Part shown: positions 52,881 to 63,336 of the stretch, piece by piece
Numbering within the stretch: the stretch's first letter is position 1
Layout: each line of letters starts with the position of its first letter
Assembly: GCA_910575075.1 (NCBI GenBank)
Contig: CAJTCY010000003.1
Coordinates: 76,453 to 140,452, forward strand
Source: Lachnospiraceae bacterium
Lineage (GTDB): Bacteria; Bacillota; Clostridia; Lachnospirales; Lachnospiraceae
DNA length: 64,000 bases
Direction of reading: 5' to 3'
The notes under the pieces: generated by a model
What the model saw: only the letters and a program-made list of their open reading frames with translations
The model's database searches: none
What the model was told of the DNA's origin: nothing
Made by a program: the position numbers and the translations under genes

Positions 52881-55211
52881 ATGGAAGATAGGAAGAGAAA
52901 TCAACAGGAAGAGCAGCAGAATATGGAAATGCAAAATGATCATATTAAACCCACCAAGGAATTTGTGAGTCCGGAAAGCCTGTATGAAGAACTGATTGCA
53001 GGAGTGAGAAGGTATCATCCCTCTACAGATATTTCCCTGATTGAAAAGGCATATAAGATTGCAGATGAAGCACATAAGGGACAGGTGCGCAAATCAGGGG
53101 AAGCCTACATTATTCATCCCTTGTGCGTGGCGATTATACTTGCAGAACTGGAGCTGGATAAAGAGACGATTGTGGCGGGAATTCTTCATGATGTTGTAGA
53201 AGATACGGTAATGACTGATGAAGAGATTGCCCAGGAATTCAGTCAGGAAGTAGCGCTTCTGGTGGACGGTGTAACAAAGCTGGGACAGCTTCCGTATGAG
53301 GCAGATAAAGTGGAAGTTCAGGCAGAAAATATGCGTAAAATGTTTCTTGCCATGGCAAAAGATATCCGTGTGATTTTGATTAAACTGGCGGACCGTCTTC
53401 ATAATATGCGTACTCTGAAATATATGAGGCCGGAGAAGCAGAAGGAAAAAGCACGGGAAACCATGGATATTTATGCTCCGATTGCCCAGCGTCTTGGTAT
53501 ATCGAAAATTAAAATTGAGCTGGATGACCTTTCTTTGAAATATCTGGAGCCGGAAGCTTACTATGATCTGGTGGAGAAGGTAGCTCTGCGAAAAAGTGTG
53601 CGGGAAGAATATATCAACCAGCTTGTGGAAGAAGTCAAGAAGCATGTCAAAGGAGCAGGAATCAAAGCGGATATTGATGGACGTGCCAAGCATTTTTTCA
53701 GTATCTACAAGAAAATGGTGAACCAGGATAAGACACTGGATCAGATTTTTGATTTGTTTGCCATCCGCATAATTGTTCATTCCGTTAAGGATTGTTATGC
53801 AGCATTAGGCGTGATACACGAAATGTACAAACCAATTCCCGGCAGATTTAAAGATTATATTGCCATGCCAAAGCCCAATATGTACCAATCTCTGCATACT
53901 ACCCTTATCGGTCCTACCGGTCAGCCTTTTGAGATACAGATCAGAACTTTTGAAATGCATCGTACAGCGGAATACGGTATTGCTGCGCACTGGAAATATA
54001 AAGAAGCTTCCAATGGAAATAAAAATCTGGAGAAAAATCAGGAAGAAGAAAAATTGAGCTGGCTGCGCCAGATTCTGGAGTGGCAGAAAGATATGTCAGA
54101 TAACCGTGAGTTTCTGAGTCTTCTGAAAAGTGATCTGGATCTCTTTGCAGATACGGTATTCTGCTTCACACCTTCCGGAGATGTAAAGAACCTTCCAAAC
54201 GGCTCAAGCCCGATTGATTTTGCCTACAGCATTCATTCAGCGGTGGGAAATAAAATGATTGGCGCCAAAGTGAACGGCAAGCTGGTGAATATTGACTACA
54301 TCATTCAAAATGGGGACCGCATTGAAATCCTGACTTCCCAGAATTCGAAAGGTCCCAGCCGGGACTGGCTGAATATTGTCAAGAGTACGCAGGCCAAGAA
54401 TAAGATTAACCAATGGTTCCGCAGTGAATTTAAGGAGGAAAATATTTCTAAGGGAAAAGAAATGATTGCTCAATACTGCAAGACAAAGAATATTCAATGG
54501 TCCGATTTGAATCAGTTATCTTATCAGAGCCGTATTATGCGCAAATATGGCTTTCGGGACTGGGAATCTGTATTGGCTGCCATCGGGCACGGTGGTCTCA
54601 AGGAAGGCCAGATTATCAATAAGATGATGGAATACTACCAGGAAGAACACAGACTGGCAATTACGGATGAAGACATTTTAAAAAATGCGGAGAGCGCAGG
54701 ACTTGCAGGCACTGCCTCAGGAGGAAGTAAAAACAGGCGTGTCAATGTGCGCACTAAGAGCGGGATTGTAGTAAAAGGCATTGATGATGTGGCGGTCCGC
54801 TTTTCCCGCTGCTGCGCTCCGGTTCCTGGGGATGAGATTGTAGGTTTTGTCACCAGGGGAAGAGGCATTTCCATTCACCGTACAGACTGTATAAATGTCA
54901 TCAATCTGTCAGAGATAGACCAGGCTCGTCTGCTGGATGCAGAATGGCAGACCAGCGAAGGAGAAGAAAGCCGTTATATGGCGGAAATTAAGATTTACGG
55001 CAATAACCGTACGGGGCTTCTGGTGGACATTACCAAAGTTTTGACAGAACGCCAGATAGATATCAGTGCAGTACATTCTACCACCAGCAAGCAGGGGATT
55101 GCCACCATTACGATTGCTTTTGGCACCAGAGGAAAAGATGAACTGAACAGTCTTGTGGATAAGATACGGCAGGTCGAGAGTGTGATAGATATAGAGAGGA
55201 CGAGAGGATAG
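52881..55211 (+). CDS. relA: Bifunctional (p)ppGpp synthetase/hydrolase
   Basis: About 776 residues in the long Rel layout. An HD hydrolase domain (HDVVEDT, so hydrolysis is probably intact), the synthetase domain (HFFSIYKKM; FKDYIAMPKPNMYQSLHT), TGS (near 410-470), a zinc-finger/CC region (RCCAPVPGDEIVGF) and a C-terminal ACT domain (GNNRTGLLVDITKVL). Makes and degrades the alarmone on the ribosome in the stringent response. ATG 52881 has GGAG at 8 bases; 52875 is only 2 bases from it. Confidence 0.96.
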   Translation: MEDRKRNQQEEQQNMEMQNDHIKPTKEFVSPESLYEELIAGVRRYHPSTDISLIEKAYKIADEAHKGQVRKSGEAYIIHPLCVAIILAELELDKETIVAGILHDVVEDTVMTDEEIAQEFSQEVALLVDGVTKLGQLPYEADKVEVQAENMRKMFLAMAKDIRVILIKLADRLHNMRTLKYMRPEKQKEKARETMDIYAPIAQRLGISKIKIELDDLSLKYLEPEAYYDLVEKVALRKSVREEYINQLVEEVKKHVKGAGIKADIDGRAKHFFSIYKKMVNQDKTLDQIFDLFAIRIIVHSVKDCYAALGVIHEMYKPIPGRFKDYIAMPKPNMYQSLHTTLIGPTGQPFEIQIRTFEMHRTAEYGIAAHWKYKEASNGNKNLEKNQEEEKLSWLRQILEWQKDMSDNREFLSLLKSDLDLFADTVFCFTPSGDVKNLPNGSSPIDFAYSIHSAVGNKMIGAKVNGKLVNIDYIIQNGDRIEILTSQNSKGPSRDWLNIVKSTQAKNKINQWFRSEFKEENISKGKEMIAQYCKTKNIQWSDLNQLSYQSRIMRKYGFRDWESVLAAIGHGGLKEGQIINKMMEYYQEEHRLAITDEDILKNAESAGLAGTASGGSKNRRVNVRTKSGIVVKGIDDVAVRFSRCCAPVPGDEIVGFVTRGRGISIHRTDCINVINLSEIDQARLLDAEWQTSEGEESRYMAEIKIYGNNRTGLLVDITKVLTERQIDISAVHSTTSKQGIATITIAFGTRGKDELNSLVDKIRQVESVIDIERTRG

Positions 55212-55241
55212 AAAAGTGAAAGGTGTTTTTTATTTTTTTTA

Positions 55242-55293
55242 AAAGCAGACAGCCATACCTGCGATTATAATTGCTGGTACGGCTGTCTGCTTT
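55242..55293 (+). terminator. Terminator hairpin after relA
   Basis: AAAGCAGACAGCC/GGCTGTCTGCTTT perfect 13 bp stem with an inner TACC/GGTA. Only a weak T-run follows before the REP-like element. Confidence 0.7.
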
Positions 55294-55294
55294 A

Positions 55295-55445
55295 TCTTCT
55301 TATAGGAAAGACCTTGTCACGCTAAAGCGTGAAAGTATCTTCCTATGTGAGAAATAACAATAATCGCACTGCGGCGGAAAGGAATATGTCGTTAAAGCCA
55401 CCCGCCGCAGGCGGTGAATCCTGCGCAGCAGGATTCTTTTTTATA
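55295..55445. repeat. REP-like element copy 4 (third module type)
   Basis: Core TTATAGGAAAGACCTTG-TCACGC-TAAA-GCGTGA as in the other copies. The second module has different sequence but the same topology: GCGGCGG/CCGCCGC pairing, then GAATCCTGC-GCA-GCAGGATTC and TTTTTT. It lies between relA and the convergent chemoreceptor gene. Confidence 0.78.
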
Positions 55446-55463
55446 TGTGTGGATAAATATGTG

Positions 55464-57119
55464 TTATTTCTTAAGGCGGAACATGTCGATCAAGTTCTTT
55501 AATAAACCGGCTTGTTCACTGAGTTCTTCGCTGGTGGCTGCACTCTGCTCTGCGGTAGCGGAGTTAGTCTGCACCACATTGGAAATCTGTCCGATTCGTT
55601 CTTGTACATGTGAAACAGAACTTGCCTGAATCTGTGCAGCATCCGCAATCTGATTGGTAGTTTCTACAATTTCATTGGCATTTGCCACAACCGTTGCAAG
55701 CTGCGCAGCAGTTTCATTTGCGATTTTGGTTCCATGCTCTACTGCGATAATGGAACGTTCGATCAGTTCAGAAGTGGTTTTGGAAGCTTCTGAACTTTTA
55801 CCTGCAAGCTCACGTACCTCTTTGGCAACCACAGCGAAACCTTTGCCGGCTTCTCCTGCCCGGGATGCTTCCACAGCGGAGTTGAGGGCAAGAATATTTG
55901 TCTGCAGGGCAATATTTTCAATGGTTTTAATGATATTGCTGATTTCATTGGAACTGTCGTTGATCTCTTGCATAGCAATAATCATTTCCTGCATTTTCTC
56001 GTTGCTCTCTGCGATCTGCTCGCTTAAGAATGTTACTTTCTGGCTTGCCTCCTGGGCATTTTCAGCCGTTTGCCCAACATGATGGGAGATGTCCTGAATG
56101 CTTCCATCCAGTTCTTCCACAGCGCTGGACTGTTCTACCGCACCCTGGCTCAGCGCCTGTGCGCCAATGGACATCTGGGAGGAACCGTTTGAGACGTAGT
56201 GAGAACTCTCAGCAATCTGGGACATAGTGCCGTTAAGTTTAGTGAGAATGCTGTCCAGTGATTCTTTAATGGAAGAGAAGTCTCCTACATAGTCTTGTGA
56301 AATATTGGAAGTCAGATTGCCTTTGGCAATTTCCTGCAGTATGGAGGAAATTTCGCCTATGTAACTGCGCAGCCGAAGTATGGTGTTTTCAAAAGCGTTT
56401 CCGAGAACGCCAATTTCGTCATTAGAATGTATGTCAACGGTCAATTCTACACCGCGGTTAAGCCCCAGATCTCCATTTTCAATGGTTTTAGCAAGCGTTG
56501 TGATCTTTGAAAGCGGCTGTGACACAGAGCGCTTGATAAAAGCAGCCATCAGCAGCGAACTGATGATAATCAGCGCGATTCCAGCAGCACAGGAGAGCTT
56601 GATGGTCAAATCAATCTGCATAAAGGCGTCTGCCATAGAAACACCTGCAAAGAGAAGACCGGTGATATTTCCAGAATCATCTTTGATGGGAACATATGAA
56701 CACAGATAGCTGATACCCAGAATATCTGCTCTTCCCACATAAGTTTTTCCCTGTTTCAGCACAATTTCAGTCAGCTCGTCTGAGAGAGTTGTTCCTACAA
56801 GACGTTCTCCTCTCTGTTCAACAGTAGTGTAAGCACGTACATTGCCTTCAAAAATTGTGAATTCACAGCGCATTTGTTCTTTTAGGTCATCCAGCATCTG
56901 AGTGACAGCTTCCGGACTTTCCGGATGGTGGTTCTCTATCAGGTACGCCAGCATATTGGTGCCGTTGACGCAGCGGTTTTCCAGCATTCGCATGGTCTGT
57001 TTGTAAAACATTCCCACACACAGTACTACCATAATAGAAATACTGACACCCATTAATAGTATTACCAGATTGTTGACTTTACGCCCCAGGCGGCGTGTTC
57101 TTTTGTTTTTCTTTTTCAT
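55464..57119 (-). CDS. Methyl-accepting chemotaxis protein
   Basis: 551 residues. N-terminal helix (about 15-37), a ~150-residue single-Cache-like outside domain, second helix (about 182-205), HAMP, and the signalling hairpin with [20 protein letters not shown]. The tip differs from the consensus only slightly (NSAVEASR). The ATG at 57119 follows CTGGAGTG. Shares the signalling core, but not the sensor, with the receptor at 13775. Monocistronic. Confidence 0.92.
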   Translation of the reverse strand: MKKKNKRTRRLGRKVNNLVILLMGVSISIMVVLCVGMFYKQTMRMLENRCVNGTNMLAYLIENHHPESPEAVTQMLDDLKEQMRCEFTIFEGNVRAYTTVEQRGERLVGTTLSDELTEIVLKQGKTYVGRADILGISYLCSYVPIKDDSGNITGLLFAGVSMADAFMQIDLTIKLSCAAGIALIIISSLLMAAFIKRSVSQPLSKITTLAKTIENGDLGLNRGVELTVDIHSNDEIGVLGNAFENTILRLRSYIGEISSILQEIAKGNLTSNISQDYVGDFSSIKESLDSILTKLNGTMSQIAESSHYVSNGSSQMSIGAQALSQGAVEQSSAVEELDGSIQDISHHVGQTAENAQEASQKVTFLSEQIAESNEKMQEMIIAMQEINDSSNEISNIIKTIENIALQTNILALNSAVEASRAGEAGKGFAVVAKEVRELAGKSSEASKTTSELIERSIIAVEHGTKIANETAAQLATVVANANEIVETTNQIADAAQIQASSVSHVQERIGQISNVVQTNSATAEQSAATSEELSEQAGLLKNLIDMFRLKK

Positions 57120-57284
57120 TGTTTGCTCACTCCAGTTTTTTATTAAAATTCTGTTACTTATATACTATATAGTATTTAGAAAAAAAGCAATAACAATTTG
57201 AAAAAAGTATAAAAAATATCTGGTCAATTTTCCAGGTAAGAGTTATAATGAAATGACTGTTATTTAGAAAGGAATACGCAAATT

Positions 57285-57905
57285 ATGAAGATTGAGCAAT
57301 ATTGTGTAGGACAGGTTGGGACTAACTGCTATTTTGCGGTCAATGAAGAGACAAAGGAAATGCTGGTTATTGATCCGGGAGATTCTGCGCAGATGCTTGC
57401 AGGAAAGATTCAGCAGAAAGGCTTGAAACCTGCTGCGATACTGCTGACACATGGTCATTTTGACCATGCCATGGCAGCGCAGGAACTTGCAGGGCTGCTG
57501 GATGTGAAAATATATGCCCATGAGGCGGAAAAGAATACATTGGAACAGCCCAGGCTGAATGTATCAGCGATGATTGGGCGCAGGGACAGTTACCATGCAG
57601 ATATCTATGTGAAAGACGGTGAGCTGCTGAATTTGGCAGGAACGCAGATTAAGGTATTGCATACACCTGGCCATACAGAAGGAGGCTGCTGCTATTATCT
57701 GGAAAAAGAGCAGGTATTGTTCAGCGGAGATACCCTGTTCTGCCAGTCGGTGGGAAGAACAGATTTTCCAGGAGGAAGTATGGCGAAAATTGTACGTTCG
57801 ATCAAGGAAAAACTGCTGGCGCTTCCAGATCAGGTGAACGTATATCCAGGACATATGGATTTTACTACGATCGGTATGGAGCGGGCACAGAATCCATTCT
57901 TGTAG
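57285..57905 (+). CDS. MBL-fold hydrolase (glyoxalase II-like)
   Basis: 206 residues of the metallo-beta-lactamase fold. Metal ligands are in LLTHGHFDHAMA, HTPGHTEGG and SGDTLF, with the last His in VYPGHMDFT. Resembles short bacterial hydroxyacylglutathione hydrolase-like proteins; in organisms without glutathione the thioester substrate is unknown. Starts a compact run with the HemZ-like gene 23 bp downstream. AGAAAGGA precedes the ATG. Confidence 0.88.
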   Translation: MKIEQYCVGQVGTNCYFAVNEETKEMLVIDPGDSAQMLAGKIQQKGLKPAAILLTHGHFDHAMAAQELAGLLDVKIYAHEAEKNTLEQPRLNVSAMIGRRDSYHADIYVKDGELLNLAGTQIKVLHTPGHTEGGCCYYLEKEQVLFSGDTLFCQSVGRTDFPGGSMAKIVRSIKEKLLALPDQVNVYPGHMDFTTIGMERAQNPFL

Positions 57906-57928
57906 AGAAAGTTTGAAAGAGAACGAAT

Positions 57929-59434
57929 ATGATAACGGTATGTTTGAATAGAGCAGATTTTGAATATGATATCCATTCGCTGGTTAAAGCCTTCTATGCC
58001 GGCGAAGAGGTAAAAGTATTTGCGGATCAGGAAAAGATCCGCAGTCTGGAGCAGCAGTCGCCTCCTCTGTTCCGGATAGATGTAATTTATCAGGCAGGAG
58101 AGCAGGGCGGAAAAGATAACATAGAGATTATCCTCAGCGGTTCGCCGGAGGCAGGGAAAGAAAAAGCCCCGGCAGTTACAAGACGTGAAACAGAAGCGGA
58201 CTTTTCCGACCGGAAGGATATGAAAAACCGGCTCAAACGCTGCCTGTACCGAATGCTTTCTGATTATACAGGAAAAGTGCTTCCCTGGGGGACGCTCACG
58301 GGAATCCGCCCTGTAAAAATTTCCATGTCCATGTTGGAAGAGGGCAGGGGGGAAGCGGAAATCAGAACTTATCTCTCAGATACATATCTGGCTTCAGAGC
58401 AGAAGACAGATCTTAGTATTGAGATTGCGAAACGTGAAATGAAACTGCTGGATCAGCTGGATTATGAAGACGGTTTCAGTCTTTATATAGGAATTCCGTT
58501 TTGTCCCAGCATCTGTTCTTACTGTTCCTTTTCCTCATCTCCTATTGAAAATTGGAAAGACAGGGTAGACACATACCTGGACGCACTGGAACATGAGATC
58601 AGTTTTGTGGCGCAGGAGTGCGCCCATCGGAAATTGAATACGATTTACGTAGGCGGAGGGACTCCTACCACGCTGCTGCCTATGCAGCTTGGGCGGGTGT
58701 TAAGAAAAATAAAGCAGTGTTTTGATTTGTCTCATTTGAGCGAATATACGGTGGAAGCCGGAAGACCAGACAGTATTACAAGGGACAAGCTGAGCGTGTT
58801 GAAAAAATATGGGGTTTCAAGGATTTCCATCAATCCTCAGACTATGAAGCAGGAGACGCTGGACATTATCGGGCGGCGCCATACCACAGAACAGACCATA
58901 GCGGCATTCAGGCTTGCCAGAGAACTTGGATTTGACAACATCAATATGGATCTGATTCTGGGGCTGCCTGGAGAGGGAATACAGGACGTGGAAAATACCA
59001 TGAAGAGCATCCAGGCATTGTCTCCTGACAGTCTGACCGTTCATTCTCTTGCAATCAAGCGGGCGGCAAGACTTAAAATGTTTTCCGAGGAATATCAGGA
59101 TTTTTCTATGGAAAACAGCTGGGAGACGGTTGATTTGACAGCAAAATATGCCAGAGAAATGGGACTGCTGCCTTACTATCTCTACCGGCAGAAAAATATG
59201 GCTGGAAATTTTGAAAATGTAGGGTATGCAAGACCTTTCAGAGAAGGGATTTATAATATTTTAATGATGGAGGAGAAACAGACCATTATGGCGCTTGGTG
59301 CAGGAAGTATCAGTAAGCGTGTATATCAGGACGGACGGATTGAGCGGTGTGAGAACGTAAAAGACGTTTCTCTCTATATAGAAAAAATTGATGAAATGAT
59401 TGAGAGGAAACGAAAACTGTTTGCCGAAGAATAG
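57929..59434 (+). CDS. hemZ: HemZ-type radical SAM protein (coproporphyrinogen dehydrogenase-like)
   Basis: 501 residues. An N-terminal ~160-residue extension typical of HemZ (GTLTGIRPVKISM) precedes a radical SAM barrel. The cluster-binding motif is CPSICSYCSF (Cx3Cx2C), followed by YVGGGTPTTL. HemN-like HemW/HemZ proteins include both true coproporphyrinogen oxidases and haem chaperones. No haem genes adjoin, so the annotated activity is family-based. Ends 133 bp before hisS, with no T-box signature seen in that gap. Confidence 0.87.
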   Translation: MITVCLNRADFEYDIHSLVKAFYAGEEVKVFADQEKIRSLEQQSPPLFRIDVIYQAGEQGGKDNIEIILSGSPEAGKEKAPAVTRRETEADFSDRKDMKNRLKRCLYRMLSDYTGKVLPWGTLTGIRPVKISMSMLEEGRGEAEIRTYLSDTYLASEQKTDLSIEIAKREMKLLDQLDYEDGFSLYIGIPFCPSICSYCSFSSSPIENWKDRVDTYLDALEHEISFVAQECAHRKLNTIYVGGGTPTTLLPMQLGRVLRKIKQCFDLSHLSEYTVEAGRPDSITRDKLSVLKKYGVSRISINPQTMKQETLDIIGRRHTTEQTIAAFRLARELGFDNINMDLILGLPGEGIQDVENTMKSIQALSPDSLTVHSLAIKRAARLKMFSEEYQDFSMENSWETVDLTAKYAREMGLLPYYLYRQKNMAGNFENVGYARPFREGIYNILMMEEKQTIMALGAGSISKRVYQDGRIERCENVKDVSLYIEKIDEMIERKRKLFAEE

Positions 59435-59567
59435 ACAAAGCTTATTTTTACAGAAGCACACAGCAGACGGAGTGCAGTGAATTCATCGTTTCCGTCTGTT
59501 AAAGACAAGTCTGCTGGCAATTAGAACCATTGCCTGCGGGAATAAAAGAGAAAATGGAGGAGACAGT

Positions 59568-60830
59568 ATGTCACTTGCAAAAAAGCCTGTAAACGGCATG
59601 AAAGATATTTTACCAGAGGAGATGCAGATTCGGGATTATGTAATAAATGTCATCAAGGAGACATATCGAAGCTTTGGCTTTACGCCCATTGAGACGCCAT
59701 GCATGGAGAATATTGGAAATCTCAGCAATAAACAAGGCGGAGAAAATGAGAAACTGATTTTTAAAGTGTTAAAACGCGGAGAGAAGTTAAAGCTTGAGAC
59801 TGCAGAAACAGAAAACGATGTGGTTGATTTTGGAATGCGCTATGACCTCACGGTGCCGCTGGCAAGGTTTTATTCTAATAATTCCAATAACCTGCCGTCT
59901 CCGTTTAAAGCGCTTCAAATGGGAAATGTGTGGCGTGCAGACCGCCCTCAGCGGGGCAGATACCGCCAGTTTATGCAGTGTGATATTGATATTTTGGGGG
60001 AACCGGGAAACCTTGCGGAAATTGAGCTGATTCTTGCTACTACCACCACTCTTGGCAAATTAGGTTTTCGAAATTTTCAGATTCGCATCAATGAGCGCAG
60101 AATTTTAAAAGCAATGGCAAGATACAGTGGGTTTCCAGAAGATTCTTATGATACCGTTTTCATCATTTTGGATAAAATGGACAAGATCGGCATAGACGGC
60201 GTGGCAGAAGAACTGGCAAAAAGCGGATTTTCTCAGGAGTCTATCGATAAATATCTGAATCTTTTCCGAAACATGGAAGGAAAAAAGGAAGTGGAAACGT
60301 GCATCACTTATCTGACAGAAACATTAAAAGATGCATTGGATGAGGAGGCAGCAGTAAATTTAAAAGAGATTGCCGCAAGTGTTAACGCCACAAAGGAAGC
60401 AGAATTTGATCTTGTATTTGATCCTACGCTTGTGCGGGGCATGTCTTATTATACAGGAACTATTTTTGAAATTGCCATGCCAGAGTTCGGCGGAAGCTGC
60501 GGCGGAGGCGGCCGTTATGACGAAATGATTGGCAAATTTACCGGACATGATGTTCCAGCCTGCGGATTCTCTATTGGATTTGAGCGTATCATCCTTCTGC
60601 TTATGGAAAATGGATTTAAAGTGCCGGGTCAGTCAGAGAAGATTGCATACCTGATTGAGAAAAATTATCCTGGAGACAAGCTGGCGCAGGTTATTGCAAA
60701 GGCGCAGGAACAGCGAAGGGCAGGAAAGCAGATTCTGGTAACGAGAATGAATAAAAACCGGAAATTCCAGAAGGAAAAACTCGCAGCAGAAGGATATGGT
60801 AAAATTGAAGAATTTTTCAACAGAGATTAA
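59568..60830 (+). CDS. hisS: Histidyl-tRNA synthetase
   Basis: 420 residues, class II. Opening KPVNGMKDILPEEMQIRD, motif 2 region (RADRPQRGRYRQFMQCDIDI) and the HisRS-specific segments RGMSYYTGTIFEI and GRYDEMIGKF. The C-terminal anticodon-binding part (KIAYLIEKNYPGDK to EEFFNRD) is shorter and different from the Escherichia coli type, as I recall for related Clostridia. GGAGGAG precedes the ATG. Pairs with aspS 14 bp downstream, an order common in Firmicutes. Confidence 0.95.
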   Translation: MSLAKKPVNGMKDILPEEMQIRDYVINVIKETYRSFGFTPIETPCMENIGNLSNKQGGENEKLIFKVLKRGEKLKLETAETENDVVDFGMRYDLTVPLARFYSNNSNNLPSPFKALQMGNVWRADRPQRGRYRQFMQCDIDILGEPGNLAEIELILATTTTLGKLGFRNFQIRINERRILKAMARYSGFPEDSYDTVFIILDKMDKIGIDGVAEELAKSGFSQESIDKYLNLFRNMEGKKEVETCITYLTETLKDALDEEAAVNLKEIAASVNATKEAEFDLVFDPTLVRGMSYYTGTIFEIAMPEFGGSCGGGGRYDEMIGKFTGHDVPACGFSIGFERIILLLMENGFKVPGQSEKIAYLIEKNYPGDKLAQVIAKAQEQRRAGKQILVTRMNKNRKFQKEKLAAEGYGKIEEFFNRD

Positions 60831-60844
60831 GGAGGAAGAAAATA

Positions 60845-62644
60845 ATGGCTGAATCAATGAAAGGGCTGCGCAGAACCCATAGGTGTACAGAGGTTTCCAG
60901 TAGTAATATTGGAGAAACTGTTACTGTGATGGGATGGGTACAGAAAAGAAGAAATCTGGGAAGTCTGATTTTTATAGATTTGAGAGACCGCTCTGGGTTA
61001 CTGCAGATTGTATTTGACGAACCTAAGGTGGGAAGTGAAGGATTTGCCAAGGCAGAGACTCTGCGGAGTGAGTTTGTGGTAGCAGTGACCGGAAGGGTGG
61101 AAAAAAGGTCGGCAGCTGTCAATGAGAATTTAAAGACAGGAGATATTGAAATAATTGCCTCAGATATCAGAATTTTGTCTGAAGCAGAGACACCGCCTTT
61201 TCCTGTTGAGGAAAATTCTCAGACCAAAGAAGATATGCGTCTGAGATACCGGTATCTGGATTTGAGAAGACCGGACATCCAGAGAAATCTTATGATGAAA
61301 AGCAAGGTGGCTATGCTGCTGCGCAATTTTATGGCAAAGGAAGGGTTTCTGGAGATTGAGACTCCTATATTGACCAAATCCACGCCAGAAGGGGCAAGAG
61401 ATTATCTGGTGCCAAGCCGTGTGCATCCAGGCAGTTTTTATGCATTGCCTCAGTCTCCCCAATTGTTTAAACAGCTTTTGATGTGCTCAGGTTATGACAG
61501 GTATTTCCAGATTGCCCGCTGCTTTCGTGACGAGGATCTGCGTGCGGACCGCCAGCCGGAATTTACGCAGGCAGATATGGAATTATCTTTTGTAGATGTG
61601 GATGATGTGATTGATGTAAATGAACGTCTCTTGCAATATGTATTTAAGGAGGCAGTAGGGGTGGAGGTTGAACTTCCTATTCCGCGTATGCCCTGGCAGG
61701 AGGCTATGGATCGTTTTGGTTCGGACAAACCAGACACCCGTTTTGGCATGGAACTGGTAAATGTGTCTGAGACCGTGGCAGACTGCGGTTTTGGAGTGTT
61801 TACCAGTGCGCTGCAACAGGGGGGATCTGTACGGGGCATTAACGTAAAAGGACAGGGGACGATGCCCAGGAAGAAGATTGACAAGCTGGTGGAGTTTGCG
61901 AAAGGTTACGGAGCCAAGGGTCTTGCCTATCTTGCTGTAAATGAAGATGGGAGTTATAAATCTTCCTTTGCAAAATTTATGACGGAAGAAGAACTGAAGG
62001 CTCTGTCAGAAAAGATGCAGGGAGAACCGGGGGATCTTCTGCTGTTTGCGGCAGATAAGAATAAGGTGGTCTGGGATGTGCTGGGCGCGCTTCGTCTGGA
62101 GCTGGCACGGCAGTTGGATCTTATAGACAAGAACCAGTATAATTTCCTGTGGATTACAGAATTTCCGCTGTTGGAATGGTCAGAAGATGAGAATCGCTTT
62201 ATGGCAATGCACCATCCTTTTACCATGCCGATGGAGGAAGACTGGGATAAGATTGATTCAGATCCAGGAGCTGTCCGTGCCAAGGCATACGATATTGTGC
62301 TGAATGGAACGGAGCTGGGAGGCGGCTCTGTCCGTATTCACCAGGATGACATACAGGAAAAGATGCTGGAAGTGCTGGGATTTACGAAAGAGAGCGCTTA
62401 TGAACAGTTTGGATTTCTGCTGAACGCATTTAAATATGGAGTGCCGCCTCATGCCGGACTTGCTTATGGATTGGACCGTATGATTATGTTAATGATGCAC
62501 TGCGATTCCATCCGGGATGTGATCGCATTCCCCAAGGTAAAGGATGCTTCCTGTCTTATGACAGATGCGCCCAGCGTGGTAGATGAGAAGCAGCTGGATG
62601 AACTGTCGTTATCTATTGAAGTTTCAGAAGAAAAGGAGCAGTAA
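60845..62644 (+). CDS. aspS: Aspartyl-tRNA synthetase
   Basis: 599 residues of the bacterial type. N-terminal OB fold (VTVMGWVQKRRNLGSLIFID), motif 2 (FRDEDLRADRQPEFTQ), a ~120-residue bacterial insertion (GAD-like, about 290-405) and motif 3 (GLAYGLDRMIML). Charges tRNA-Asp; discriminating versus non-discriminating specificity was not determined. GGAGGAAG precedes the ATG. Stop overlaps the next start (TAATG). Confidence 0.97.
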   Translation: MAESMKGLRRTHRCTEVSSSNIGETVTVMGWVQKRRNLGSLIFIDLRDRSGLLQIVFDEPKVGSEGFAKAETLRSEFVVAVTGRVEKRSAAVNENLKTGDIEIIASDIRILSEAETPPFPVEENSQTKEDMRLRYRYLDLRRPDIQRNLMMKSKVAMLLRNFMAKEGFLEIETPILTKSTPEGARDYLVPSRVHPGSFYALPQSPQLFKQLLMCSGYDRYFQIARCFRDEDLRADRQPEFTQADMELSFVDVDDVIDVNERLLQYVFKEAVGVEVELPIPRMPWQEAMDRFGSDKPDTRFGMELVNVSETVADCGFGVFTSALQQGGSVRGINVKGQGTMPRKKIDKLVEFAKGYGAKGLAYLAVNEDGSYKSSFAKFMTEEELKALSEKMQGEPGDLLLFAADKNKVVWDVLGALRLELARQLDLIDKNQYNFLWITEFPLLEWSEDENRFMAMHHPFTMPMEEDWDKIDSDPGAVRAKAYDIVLNGTELGGGSVRIHQDDIQEKMLEVLGFTKESAYEQFGFLLNAFKYGVPPHAGLAYGLDRMIMLMMHCDSIRDVIAFPKVKDASCLMTDAPSVVDEKQLDELSLSIEVSEEKEQ

Positions 62645-63336
62645 TGAAAACAGGAGTTCTTTTTGATTTAGACGGCACGTTATGGGATTCTTCCAGAGAA
62701 GTCACTATTTCATGGAAAGAAGCATTAGACAAACGGCCGGATGTCCACAAAGAAATTACCACAGAGATGGTGCAGTCAGTTATGGGTAAGAGCATGTATG
62801 ACATTGCGGATATTTTGTTTGCGGAATATGATCTGGATACCAGACGGGAACTTTTAAATTACTGTTGCCAGGAAGAGAACAAGTATATTCTTTGTCATGG
62901 CGGGCAGCTTTTGGAAGGGCTGGAAGAAACCTTAAAACAGCTAAAAGAACAGGGATATCATCTGTTTATCGTCAGTAATTGCCAGGTGGGATATATAGAG
63001 GCGTTCTTGGAGTATCATAATTTGTCGTCTTATTTTGATGACTTTGAAAGTTTTGGCGCGACAGGCAGGGAAAAAGGTTATAATATCCGTCTTACGGCAG
63101 ACAGAAACCATCTGGAACAGGCAGTGTATGTGGGGGACACTCAAGGGGATTACTTGGCTGCCACAGAAGCAGGGATGGATTTTATCCATGCCAGGACAGG
63201 TTATGGGGCAGTGGAGGCAGAAGTGAAATTTATCACCAGGCTGCCGGAACTTCCAGAACTGCTGCGGACTTATTTTGCCCAGGGATTTGGGCAGATTACG
63301 GCAAAAGATGAATTAGGTAATTGCGAAACTCAGTAA
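62644..63336 (+). CDS. HAD-family hydrolase (phosphoglycolate phosphatase-like), MITE-extended
   Basis: 230 residues. HAD motif I GVLFDLDGTLWD, motif II FIVSNC, motif III near Lys of ATGREKG, motif IV YVGDTQGD; helical cap of the Gph/beta-phosphoglucomutase type. Small phosphosugar substrates are likely. The last seven residues, LGNCETQ, come from the family A MITE. Removing the element restores a TAA directly after AKDE, giving a native 223-residue protein. Active-site residues are unaffected. Translationally coupled to aspS. Confidence 0.9.
   Translation: MKTGVLFDLDGTLWDSSREVTISWKEALDKRPDVHKEITTEMVQSVMGKSMYDIADILFAEYDLDTRRELLNYCCQEENKYILCHGGQLLEGLEETLKQLKEQGYHLFIVSNCQVGYIEAFLEYHNLSSYFDDFESFGATGREKGYNIRLTADRNHLEQAVYVGDTQGDYLAATEAGMDFIHARTGYGAVEAEVKFITRLPELPELLRTYFAQGFGQITAKDELGNCETQ

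Noticed and set aside
59435-59567. T-box leader before hisS
   Set aside because: No T-box sequence (AGGGTGGNACCGCG type) or specifier arrangement could be found.
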